Part shown: positions 14,544 through 25,078 of the stretch, one piece after another
How the letters are laid out: each line of letters starts with the position of its first letter
Numbering within the stretch: position 1 is the stretch's first letter
Source: Erigeron canadensis
Lineage: Eukaryota; Streptophyta; Magnoliopsida; Asterales; Asteraceae
Direction of reading: 5' to 3'
Length of the DNA: 64,000 nt
NCBI RefSeq assembly: GCF_010389155.1
Contig: NC_057765.1
Location: forward strand, 45,217,559 to 45,281,558
Translations under genes and position numbers: made by a program
Notes under the pieces: model-generated
The model's input: the letters and a program-made list of their open reading frames with translations, nothing else
What the model was told of the DNA's origin: nothing
The model's database searches: none

Positions 14544-15036
14544 GGATAGAGATCAAATGAGAAGGTACCTTAAGGAGAGAAGGAAGAGAAGATTCATTTT
14601 TTTTAGTTTTTTTTTGAACTTTTTTTCCTATTTTTTAATTTTTGTATTCTCTCTTGTATTCACCAATTTTAAATATTTAAAAAAAAAAAAATTTTTCAAA
14701 GGGCGTAGCCTGTAAGCTATAGGTGAAGCCTCTCAGACTATGACGAAGCCATGATAGCTAAGGGTTAATCCCGTTAGGTAGATCATCTCATCACCGATCA
14801 CCCTCTATGACTTATCACTCCCACCAGCTACCCCTTATTAATATCCTTAAGGGCGAAGCCCGTACCGTACCCTACATGTATAACTCACTAACTCGGGTTA
14901 TTAAAATTAGTTTTTTTATAAAATAAAAAAAAATTATGGATCGAGTTAATTAATGAAAAAATATCAAAAAAAAAAAAACAATAAAAAAAACGGATCTTCT
15001 CTCCCTTCTCTCCTTAGGAAGCTTCCTTCTTGATCT

Positions 15037-15042
<6 letters not shown>
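14544..15042. mobile_element. non-autonomous element with about 50-bp terminal inverted repeats
   Basis: The left end starts GGATAGAGATCAAATGAGAA and the right end, read on the opposite strand, starts GGGTAGAGATCAAGAAGGAA. Similarity continues through AAGGAGAGAAGG and GAGAAGAT into poly-T/poly-A runs. The roughly 500-bp interior has no coding frame but repeats the word GAAGCC/GTAGCC. The structure is that of a MITE or foldback element. A clear target duplication was not found; the flanks are TA-rich microsatellite. Confidence 0.55.

Positions 15043-15072
<30 letters not shown>
15043..15072. repeat. (TA)n microsatellite
   Basis: Uninterrupted TA dinucleotides lie between the two neighbouring inverted-repeat elements. 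Confidence 0.85.
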
Positions 15073-15076
<4 letters not shown>

Positions 15077-15077
15077 T

Positions 15078-15355
15078 GGGTTATTTTATGATCACCTCTT
15101 ATTTTATGACCAATTAGGATATGTGTTTTTTGTAACTTACAAGCCACCATCATCATCTACTACGATATACAAGACTTTTTTGTAAAAACACTAAGACTTT
15201 CCGGACACATGATTTTCCGGCAACGTGGTGGCCGGAAAGTCTTAGTGTTTTTACAAAAAAATCTTGTATATCGTAATAGATGATCATGGTGGTGTGTAAG
15301 TTACAAAAAACACATGTCCTAAAATTAGTCCTAAAATAAGTGGTCCTAAAATAAC
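15078..15355. mobile_element. foldback MITE (long hairpin)
   Basis: Two arms of about 125 bp are near-perfect reverse complements, separated by a loop of about 27 bp around 15205-15231. Shared arm words include GTGTTTTTTGTAACTTAC, TTTTTGTAAAAACACTAAG and ACTTTCCGG. The outer ends read GTTATTTTATGATCAC and, inverted, GTTATTTTAGGACCAC. Short frames inside are by-products of the palindrome. The element would fold into one long RNA hairpin if transcribed. Confidence 0.7.
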
Positions 15356-15779
15356 TTGCACACACACACACACACATATATATATAGTCATGTTTATTGA
15401 CCATTATACCTTTATACTTGGTTTATTTATATGTAACATTCGTGATATTTGACTATTCTGACTTGTGATTAATGTAATTGACTTGTATAAATTAAAGATA
15501 AATTCCTTAATGTTTTGTTAAAGCTTTAGTGTAAATTAAGCTCGTTTATGTTTATGGCTTCGTTTTAACGTTAGTTGGATAACGAATGGCTAATAATCGA
15601 AATTAGCGGAGCGAAAGCCCATTTTGGACCCACACCAACTTAGGTCGACCCCCCTCGCCCCATCCCACAACCACACACATCAAATAAAGGTGTAAAGAGC
15701 ATTGTTTTTCGTGAATAAGGTTATGATGGGTTAAGACTAGTTGATAAATGTCCCCTTTAACATAAGTGCATAACCAACT

Positions 15780-16020
15780 CTAGCCACTAGGGTGGTGGTG
15801 CATTATTTGGGCATGCGTCTCCAAAAGGGTGAAACTCCCTGGAGGCCACATGTTCAATTTGTGGTTGCTTAAAAAAAAAATACTCTAGTGGCTATAGAGG
15901 CTTACCTGCTCTGACTTTGAGCTTATAGAGTCGGCTTTTGGGATAAGTTTTGCCCGCAAAATGAGTAAGACACCCATGATTACCTATAAAAAAGAAATAA
16001 TAATAAAAAATAAATAAAAA
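15780..16020 (+). repeat. SINE-like, tRNA-derived element (tentative)
   Basis: A possible box A (around GGTGGTGCATTATTTGGG) and box B (TGTTCAATTTG) are spaced about 65 bp apart, followed by a body and an A-rich, AATAA-type tail near 15985-16020. This matches the layout of a plant tRNA-derived SINE. The boxes are degenerate and no flanking duplication was confirmed. Confidence 0.35.
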
Positions 16021-16511
16021 CCAACTCTACTTAACATAGTATGTTAACCAAATACGTGTGGCCACTTTCTGGAAACATGGGGGATTAAAGGATGATTATG
16101 CAAAGAATATAGTTGCTGGGTAACATGCCATGTGAATGGGCCTCTAACTTGTATGGTACATAAGGAATTGTAGATTATGAATTTATGAAACTATTGGGGC
16201 TAAAAAGATGATTATATGTGTGCTATCCACGTAATGTGACTACAAATTTTATTATCCCGAACCTTTTCACCAATCTCTTCTTTATAAATACAAAACATGG
16301 TCTACATATTGATTTCTTACGTTTGTTGGTAGATAATCTAACATAAATAAATAAGCTGAATAGTTTTGCTTCAGTTTTATTTATGAAGTATTGGTGTTAA
16401 GGCAATTGATATGAAATTATTTGACCCGATTGAACACGTCATAAATTAAACTCAATCATTTTATATTGTATTTCATCACTATTTGCCTATATGTTGCCTA
16501 TATGTTCTTTA

Positions 16512-17698
16512 CTAGATATTAGACTCGTGTCCAACACTGGACACGGGATTTACGATATTATCAATATTAGATCTTCATACATTTAAGTCATAAAAGCTTA
16601 TAATTTTGAAAAAGTTCGGTTTTAAGTGTTATATTTTGCAAGTTATAGTACAATAATCATAGGTTCGTCACTGTCATTATTAGCCTAGACATATTGATGA
16701 AATTGTTTGCTGTAGTCATTCCACAAGGCACATGCTATATATAATAATTTCTCCATTATAGAATATTTTGAAACCAAATGTACTCATAATGTGATATTAT
16801 TATGAAAGATAATTAAGAATAAAAATATAAACATATTTGTGATCTTGTACTTGACATTTAGGTATATGGATTTAATCATGATGCACGTCCATAACACGCA
16901 TAGGTTTATTTTCAATCACTTGTTCTATGATAATATGATAACAATTAGGATTGTTTTTATATTCCTTGATAACAATTAGGACTCTTGATTTGAGTGACAA
17001 CTGTAACTTTAAACATTAAAAAGCAAAACTAATATACGAAAAGGAGAAAATTATGTATCTTTTTGATTGAGAGATAGAATGAATTTTGAATGGAGTTTAT
17101 ATTGATTTGGATTTAGGATTCAAGTAACCCTCTGTTGTAAATCGTATTTGGTTCTATGATCGTCCCCTATCCTGTGATTCCTATTGTGTTTAAGACAATG
17201 ATGTTGTATATCGTTATCTGTTATTATGTTTGGGATATGTATCTAAAGCTAACATTGTATTTATATCTAATATTAAACTAAATATTAATATTTATAATTA
17301 TAGAAATCTAATCTAATATTTGTTATTAAGTCATTAGGTTTTGAAATAATTTTTTGTAGAAAATATTTGATATGTTAAAAAAATTTTATTTAATTAAATG
17401 ATTATAAATTTTAAAAAAATTCTCTCAAGTTGACAGCTAAAAATATAAATATAAATTAAGTATTCAGGGCTAAAAAGTGTAAATTATTGATGGAAAACAA
17501 AAAAGTGTAAATAATGAGACTTTTTTTTACAAATTAATATAAATATTAATATAATAATATATTTGGATAATGATTATTAAGATTTTTAATTTGTAGTTTA
17601 TCTAAATGATGACATCATCAAAAGTCAATTTAATGAAATCAAACGATGTGATTGGTTAATAAGTCATTAGTTCAACTGTCTTATAGTATATATAAAGA
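16512..17698 (-). mobile_element. non-autonomous Helitron
   Basis: On the minus strand the 5' end is TCTTTATATATACTATAAG preceded by A, and the 3' end is CTAG followed by T, as Helitrons require for insertion between A and T. Ten nucleotides before the CTAG is a perfect 8-bp stem with a 4-nt loop (CGTGTCCA, loop GTGT, TGGACACG), the classic Helitron 3' hairpin at 16526-16545. The 1187-bp interior is AT-rich with no Rep/helicase frame, so the element is non-autonomous. A second, interrupted copy occupies 55042-62783. Confidence 0.75.
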
Positions 17699-18791
17699 TA
17701 ACATTTTAGTTGTGTCCATGATAATTACTATTGGATATAAACTACTTTTTGCGAATGTTTTATGGAATGGGTAAATGGATTGTTTGTAATGGATTTATTT
17801 ATGTATTATGCATTAAAAACGTTTTCAAAAGTATATTGCAGTTGTTGTCGTAGCATGTTGGCATTTTATGGTCTTCGTATTCGTTGCAAGCTGTCCGCTT
17901 CGGCGTTTATTCACGGCTCATTATTCAAAGTTTTGGTTTCTACAATGGTATTGATACTACTGCTGTTATGGTATTACATATGACCAATGTATGAGGGTTC
18001 TGGATGTTGTTGCGGTGGAGAGTCACGTGTGGTGGCAATTAGAAGTGTAATAGCAATGTTTGTGAAGACTACTAACGCTTATGTGCACTTTTGCTATTTT
18101 GCTTTTAGCATTCTCATACTAAAAAATGACATGGACCATCGGTAGCTCAAGCTAATGACCTTTTATAGTAGTTACTAATTTACTCATTATTCTGTTACTT
18201 TGTATGTGTTCAATATATTGTTGGCAATTAAGTATATTAGTTTAGGCACCTAATAAGATACTTCTAGCATGTAGGTTATGAAAAAGGCTTTATTATGTTT
18301 ATAAACTTTGACTTTTTTTAGTTTGCCCCACGTCACTAACAAGAAATTTATGCATTGTATGTTGATATATCGTCAATGTTCCGAAGAGTAATAACTTTTA
18401 TTCATTGATCTCCATCTAGGATTTTTATGTGCTGAATGATTACTACATGTATAAAAAATACCATACAAACATTAAAAAAGTTTAACGGCTACAAATACTT
18501 AGCAATCATTACGAATTATGACAAGAACCGAAAAAGAATAATTTGAAAGGTAAAAACTTAAAATATGTAAATAACGAAAACTAAAAAAGGGAAAAGGGAA
18601 AACAATCACAGTGAAAAACATTTTAATAGAAAAAAAAGCCCAGATAATCAAGGATATATATATATATATATTTACCATATATTATATAACTAAAAGAACA
18701 TGTTGTGAAAAATATATATGTATTTTCCCTTATAACACTTCACCTCTTATAAATTAACTAAGAAAATTTATCTCTTTTTTCCCATACATCT
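17699..18791. other. intergenic, AT-rich; no gene recognised
   Basis: Contains a 73-codon open frame (17762-17983) without recognisable motifs, a lone CACGTG near 18024 and a short (TA)n tract near 18656-18672. I see nothing that supports a gene. Confidence 0.5.
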
Positions 18792-20311
18792 GACTTTAGC
18801 TAATTTGTTAATAATAAAGTTTAGAGTTAATTACTTAAATGGTACCTAACGTTGCGCGATATTGCTGGTTTGATATCTTTCCTTTCAAAATTACGCGGAT
18901 CATACCTAACGTTTTTGAAACTCCACTCGGACCATACTGGAACCAAACGTCGTTTGATGGCCGTTAACCCCCCCCCTCCCACATGACTTGCACGTGAGGG
19001 GTAAATATGTAATATCATGTTTCTTAATTACTTAAATGATACCTAACGTTTGCACGATATTGCTGGTTTCATACCTAATGTTTCTTAATTACTTAAATGA
19101 TACCTAATGTTTAGTTATTAAATTTTTTGTATTTTTTTTTTGTTTTGTAAAGTGAATTTCACTTTAAGCCAATGTTTTTAAAACCGGTAATTTAGTCATG
19201 ACGGTGTGAAATAATTTCTAGTATATTCGGAAATACCGGTCAATACAACTATTTTATATTTGTTTTTTAATTTTTTATAAAAATTGTCAAAAACTTGTTA
19301 GAATTTAACGAATATAGTTAAAATGCACTTACAATCCACTGAAAATAATACCAAATAGGTAATTCATAACAACATATAAGTTTTAAATTCACAAATAACC
19401 AAAAATAGTAATAAAGTATCATAAAAATAGTTTTAAAAAATTTCTAGTTTTCTTTTTTGAAAATATCAAAAAATACCGTAGCGATAATACCGGAAAATAC
19501 CAGGAATACAAGAAATACCGGCCGGTATTTACCGCGACATGAAGCTTAAAGCAATTTCTTAAATACCGGTAAATACCGACCGATATTTTTGGTATTCCTG
19601 ATTTTTTCCGCTATTACAGCTGCGGTACTTCCGATATTTTCAAAAAAAAAAAAATTGAAATTTATTTAAAATTATTTTTATAATACTTTATTGCTATTTT
19701 TGGTTATTTGTGAATTTTAAAACTTATATTTTGTTATGAAATACCTTTTGGTGTTATGTTTGAGTGGATTATAAGTGCATTTGACCATTTTCATTAAATT
19801 GTAACAAGTTTTGAAGAATTTTTATAAAAAAAAAACAAATTAAAAATAGTCGGACCGACCGTTATTTCCGGTAATACCCATAATACCGGAAATTTTGTCG
19901 CACCGATATAACTAAAATACCGGTTTTTAAAACACTGGCTTAAAGCGAAATTCACCATACAAAATAAATAAAATACAAAAAAAAATAAGAACTAAACATT
20001 AGGTACCATTTAAGTAATTAAGAAACATTATGCATTAAACCAACAATATCGTGCAAATGTTAGGTACCATTTAAGTAATTAAGAATCATGATATTACATC
20101 TTTACCCTTCACGTGCAAGTCACATGGGGGGGTTTTTAACGGCCATCAAACGGCGTTTGGTTCAAGTATGATTCGAGTGGAGTTTTGGAAACGCTAGGTA
20201 TGATCCGCGTAATTTTGAAATAAAAGGTATCAAACCAGCAATATCGCACAAACGTTAAGTATCATTTAAGTAATTAACTATAAACTTTATTATTACAAAT
20301 TAGCTAAAGTC
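18792..20311. mobile_element. large foldback element (about 740-bp inverted arms)
   Basis: The sequence starting GACTTTAGCTAATTTGTTAA at 18792 returns in reverse complement ending at 20311 (TAGCTAAAGTC). Matching continues through CTTAAATG, CCTAACGTT, GATATTGCTGGTTT, the CACGTG-containing AGTCATGTGG block and repeated AAATACCGG words, to a short loop near 19540-19560. No coding frame is present. The arms differ at scattered positions, so the element is not very young. The outer 300 bp also carry tandem copies of a unit containing ACTTAAATGRTACCTAACGTT. The nine flanking bases on each side did not match, so no target duplication is claimed. Confidence 0.75.
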
Positions 20312-20538
20312 CAATCTATTACATTTTATAATTAACAAACTATTTTTTCTATCGCTTAGTTGTTGTTTTTTTTATATATCCATAAAATCACCATCAATAT
20401 TATTTTTGTATAAATCTACTAAAACGGGTTTATTCTTTTAATATTATAAAATTTTTTCAAATTTTAATAATTATGTAATATCTAAATATTCTAATCATTT
20501 TGTTCGTAAAAAAAACTATAAATTATGAATAATAAAAC
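20312..20538. other. short AT-rich spacer
   Basis: AT-rich spacer between the foldback element and the solo LTR; nothing recognisable. Confidence 0.5.
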
Positions 20539-22898
20539 TATAACACCCCGATTTTTATTTATTTTAAAAAGATAAATTAGTAGAACAATAATAATAATTG
20601 ATATAGATAGGTATATGTTCTATAGATATCCCTGGCTTAAGAGACGTATGTGATCAAACCCAACTAAAATTCCATACTTTGCAGCCTATATTCTTGGATT
20701 TACTCTATATATATAGAGAGAGAGATACAACACACGTAAAATCTAATCGATACATCAGAGAACACTTAAATTAAAAGAAAATAAGAACAGGAGGGTGGGT
20801 TGGAGTACAGAGATAATTTCGAGCAAAAGTTCTGCCATCAAAACTGTTTTCTGAGTAAAGTAAAACACACATCAAACTTCTGTATATACCTAATATTTTG
20901 ATTATATAAGTTTTCGGGTCACATCGCTTGTGTTATATGAGTCAAAATCTGTTTCGAAATCACCAGCCATGGTGAAAAGACGGAAGTTTCGAGTCTTAAG
21001 TATGTAAATGATTATACTGATCGGGATTTAAAACTTTTAAGATCGAGTTCAAGATAATACTAGACGTAATAGTGGGTTATCACTCCAGCAAGATAAATTT
21101 GAATGTTATTTGGATTAAACGGAAGTAACAGAGACGAGAAAGATACTGGTGCATGGACTTCATGTTTAACAAAAATAAGAGTATTTAATTACTATTTTGT
21201 TACAAACACATTACCACCCGGTAGGTTATAATATAGCTACGTAAACTAATTTAGTCAAGTTATGATCTTAAGCTTTTAATATGATAAGAATTATGTAGTT
21301 ACAGTCATAAAACGGGATGGGTCAGGAATAATCGCAGGCTGTTATTAATGATGGGTAGTTCTATATAATCGTTGTAGATCGTTCGTGGAAAAGATAGATA
21401 GGCGATTCTGTTTGACATCGTGATCGTTTAAGGTACGGATTCTTGTTTCTATAACTTATCGATACGTTAAACGTCGGTTTGAATTCTCTGCATTCTTTCA
21501 GCGATCATCCTATAGTGCATGTATCTATCTTCTAGTTTCGTCTTTGATTCGGAAGTTATGTGTTTACTGTTTTGCTTCAATTCTGTTTCAATTCTGTTAG
21601 TACCTTTGTCACCTCGTCCTTCTGTGAATAGCGATTATATATATGTTACCTGGTCCTTTGGAATATAATCAAGTGATTTCAGAAACTAATAACTTGTCAT
21701 CAGCTTAATTTGATCGTCCCATTCCTTCAGTGGCTTTGGCTTGCGATTTTTGTTATTCTTGTAGTCGCAAGGCTGTTCAAACGTTTGCAAAGTGTGCTTG
21801 TTTCATCACTTACAATATCTAATTGTATTTTGGTTACAAAGCAAAAGGGTTCTCGGGTTGGTTAATAAATATAGATAATGTGATGTACTTTTGAAACTTG
21901 TCAGGCTTTTATAAGAAACCTTGTTTTATTAATGTCATATGAAACGAGTATTAATATGTAATTTTACCCCGAGCTATTAACCACCTATGGGGTACTATAG
22001 GCATATCATTGGGGCACCAATGGTGTGACACTTCCGTGACAGCGTGATCGGTTACGGCGTCTCTTTTTGTGTACTTTTAAAAGCATTGGTCATTCTGTTG
22101 GGAGGCGTATGAGTCGACTCTATTGTAGGTTCTGGTAGGGTGGATGTTGTGTTGTGCCCGACACACCATTTCACATTTGTAGGGTACATTTGGATCTGCA
22201 GTCCATTGTACATATGTCTGACACTTGTTTATCGGTTCATGTGACTGGGTATGCAAGTGTATACGTTCTGTGTAGGAGCTCGATGGGTTTTGAAAATATG
22301 AAACTCTGAAATATAAGTATGTTGATAATGTTGGATATGAAAATGTGAAGCTTTGTAAGTTTTTTTGATAACTTTGGATTTTGATATGTTCTGTTAATAA
22401 TGTGAAAATAATTTATTTGATCGTATAATTATATTATGTATTGAATTAGCCTTTACTTAAACTTACTTTAAATCTTTGGTCTGTCAAGGTATATTCGGTC
22501 TCTTGTTGGTTAAAAGATTTATTTGAAAATATCTTGCCTCTTTTAGTTATTGTCATACATCATTCTATATCTGCGCACTGAGCAATTGGCTCAACCGCAA
22601 TTTTCTTTCTTTCCCTGCGGCAGGTAATCAAGGGGATTTTGAGCAAGGTGATGTGAGAGATATTGGATCTGGATGGCACATAAGCTCTTTCTTTTAAGTT
22701 TTAGTTGTTCGTTGGATTTTGGAGATTTTATTTTGGATATTAATACTTTTGTTAGTCTATCTCGTCATTATATTTTGAAACGCTTCCATTATTGCTCGTC
22801 ATTTTGCAATAAGATATTATGGTTTCAATTGACATAATCTTCGTTAGTTTGGTCCATAACTCCCTAGTTTTCTTCCTTGAAAAGGGTGGGGTGTTACA
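20539..22898 (+). mobile_element. solo LTR (Ty3/Gypsy-like), copy 1
   Basis: The element begins TATAACACCCCGATTTTT and ends GGGTGGGGTGTTAC(A), the TGTAACACCCC...GGGGTGTTACA ends common in plant Gypsy LTRs. The flanks carry AAAAC on the left and AAAAC or AAACC on the right, depending on where the last base is placed, consistent with a 5-bp target duplication. No gag or pol frame lies within its 2.36 kb. A long segment around 22130-22290 is almost identical to 57710-57870 in the second copy. It is best read as a single LTR left by recombination. Confidence 0.65.
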
Positions 22899-24900
22899 AA
22901 ACCCGACTCAAAAACGATTATGGTTATAATTTAGGTAAAGTTTATTCATATATTTATTTTGATTGTGTTTTAATTTTTTTATATTCATTTTATTATATTT
23001 GTTTAAAAGTGACACTCTTCCATATATAATCGTATAATGTTTTTTTTTCAAGATGATAACTTATTTATCGATCTAATTTGTTTAGGTAGTGTAAACAAAA
23101 CTGATATTTAGTTATTTATGTGATTTTTGATTTAACATTTGTTGTTAGCTAGAAGCTCAAATTATGTTATATACTTAATGTTCTTATAGATACACATATA
23201 CTGTTTGATTAAATATCAATTTTTACACACATGTAAATTATATAATGTATTTTCTTTTATCAAAATTTTTCTTTATATTCTTCATTGATATATTTTATTT
23301 AATTTTTTTAATGTTTTTTAGTAAGGGTGGACGGAGTGCCTAAGACACCAAACCGATACCAGTCCGGTACCTAAGCGAACACCGCCCCGTTTACCGGTAC
23401 CGGGTGGGCGGTGAGCAAATTGGGGAAAGTCGTCCCCGGCGTGGTCTCGCAAAATTGGAATGTTGCACACTTAAAAAAAAATCAGAGAAACCCAAAACCA
23501 ACGGTCCACTTCTATCCCTCTTCTTTTTTTCTTTTTCGTTATTTTTCCTCCATTTCTTTATTTTGCTTCATCCTTCCTTCCTCCATTTTCTTATTTTTTT
23601 CAGCTTCTTTCTTTTTTTATTTTTATTATATCACACAACACACACATATTATATATAAAACATGACAAACATGAACTTTTTTGATGTTAAGATGGCGATG
23701 CAAAACCACATGGTAAACGATGATAGACACCGGTCTGAAGTAACCGAATTGAAGCTCTCGATCGGGCTTGTAGCGCTGTCGAAAATATCTTCGAGGGAAG
23801 ATTGACTGGCTAGATCAGATTAGTTTCAGCTTACTGTCGCGCCTTCTATATTCACAGCCACTCTAGACCACACGGTATTCTGGCAAGGAAGTGTCGGTGG
23901 TGGTCGGTGTGTAGATTATCATACTAACCTGGGGGAGGAGTACGCATCTCCTTAACCCGGCGACACTGCCGGGTCTTCTAAACCTTATCGATACATTCAT
24001 CGCAAAGACGACGACAGTACTGTGAACTCAGACTATTCTGAATGTTAGGGTTATGTAATGTATTTTAATAATTTTAGTAATAATACATAATGTTTTTTTA
24101 AAAAATGATTTTAGTAATTTTATCTATTTTGTACGAATGGGAGATTTTTTAGAGTTTGTGGTGTTTATAGGAATTTGTTTGAAAGAATTTGTAAAACAAG
24201 GAAGTCCGGTGTTGACAACACTGAACTTGTACGAATCACACTAAGTTCGGTGTTATCAACACATATTGAATATTTTTAAACATGTTATTATATAAATGTT
24301 TATATGTTATCAATTTATTTAGTTAAGCAAAATCATATAATTTATCATAAAATATCAGAACATATTAAAACGAAATATACAAGGCATATAATTTAAATCC
24401 ACTCGTCCATCAGACAGGACTTAAGACTAGTATATATATATATATATATATTGGTGGCCTGATTTTATATAATCTGTAATGTAAACACCGTTTGTTGTTT
24501 CAAGCTTAGACTCAAGCTTCTTTATTAAACTGATTTCATTTGAGCTCGTATTTGACTTTAATTTGTTTAGGCTCTTTTTGTTTTGAGCTTTTGTTATTTT
24601 AGTTTTTATTTGAGTGAAGACACATGTAACTTGTTTTTTACGAACTTAAAACAAACATTTCACTATTTAAAAATTAAGTTTACCAGATTAAATTTCAAAC
24701 CATGATACCCTCAAGGCCTCAATACCCGTATACATAAACAATTAAATACTTGGCGAAATTATGTTAGGAGGGTAGAATATTGAAAAAGCGAGAAGTTAAT
24801 GGGGTAAACAGCAATAAAGCATTTTGTTGTAACAAACAGGAAGCGTAACCCCCAAGCTGGAGAAAATTAATCCAACGGACATGGGATGTCCTACTAATCT
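22899..24900. other. repeat-derived intergenic region
   Basis: A GC-richer block at about 23325-24050 (GGGTGGACGGAG..., CCGGTACCGGGTGGGCGG, GTCCCCGGCGTGGT) looks unlike its AT-rich surroundings and resembles the remains of a DNA transposon, but no transposase frame or clean inverted end is visible. A C/T-rich run at 23515-23620 produces spurious low-complexity frames, and a (TA)n tract lies near 24430-24451. Two words, CCGGTGTTGACAACACTGAA and TTCGGTGTTATCAACAC, at about 24207-24262 are near repeats. Confidence 0.4.
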
Positions 24901-24916
24901 AACGGATGGGATGCTT

Positions 24917-24926
24917 CCTATATAAT
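24917..24926 (+). promoter_or_regulatory. putative TATA box of the coiled-coil CaaX gene
   Basis: CCTATATAATC lies about 155 bp upstream of the ATG at 25079 and is followed by a CT-rich leader (24958-25020), typical of plant 5' untranslated regions. The start site is inferred at about 24950. Confidence 0.45.
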
Positions 24927-25078
24927 CAGAAGCAAACAAAACCAAAATAAAAGAACACACTCTCTGATTTCCCCCTCTTTTTCTTACAATAAAAATCAAA
25001 CACACTCTCCTTCTCTAGCGACATTATTTCGATCATCATCGAACATATAATCGGAAGGAGGAGATCGTCGTGGCGATT

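Noticed and set aside
15153..15404. 83-codon minus frame with Cys-rich stretch
   Set aside because: It runs through the foldback hairpin and a CA-repeat and has no codon or motif support.
23404..23665. Two overlapping plus frames with Phe-rich hydrophobic stretches
   Set aside because: They arise from a C/T-rich low-complexity tract; the apparent membrane segments are compositional.
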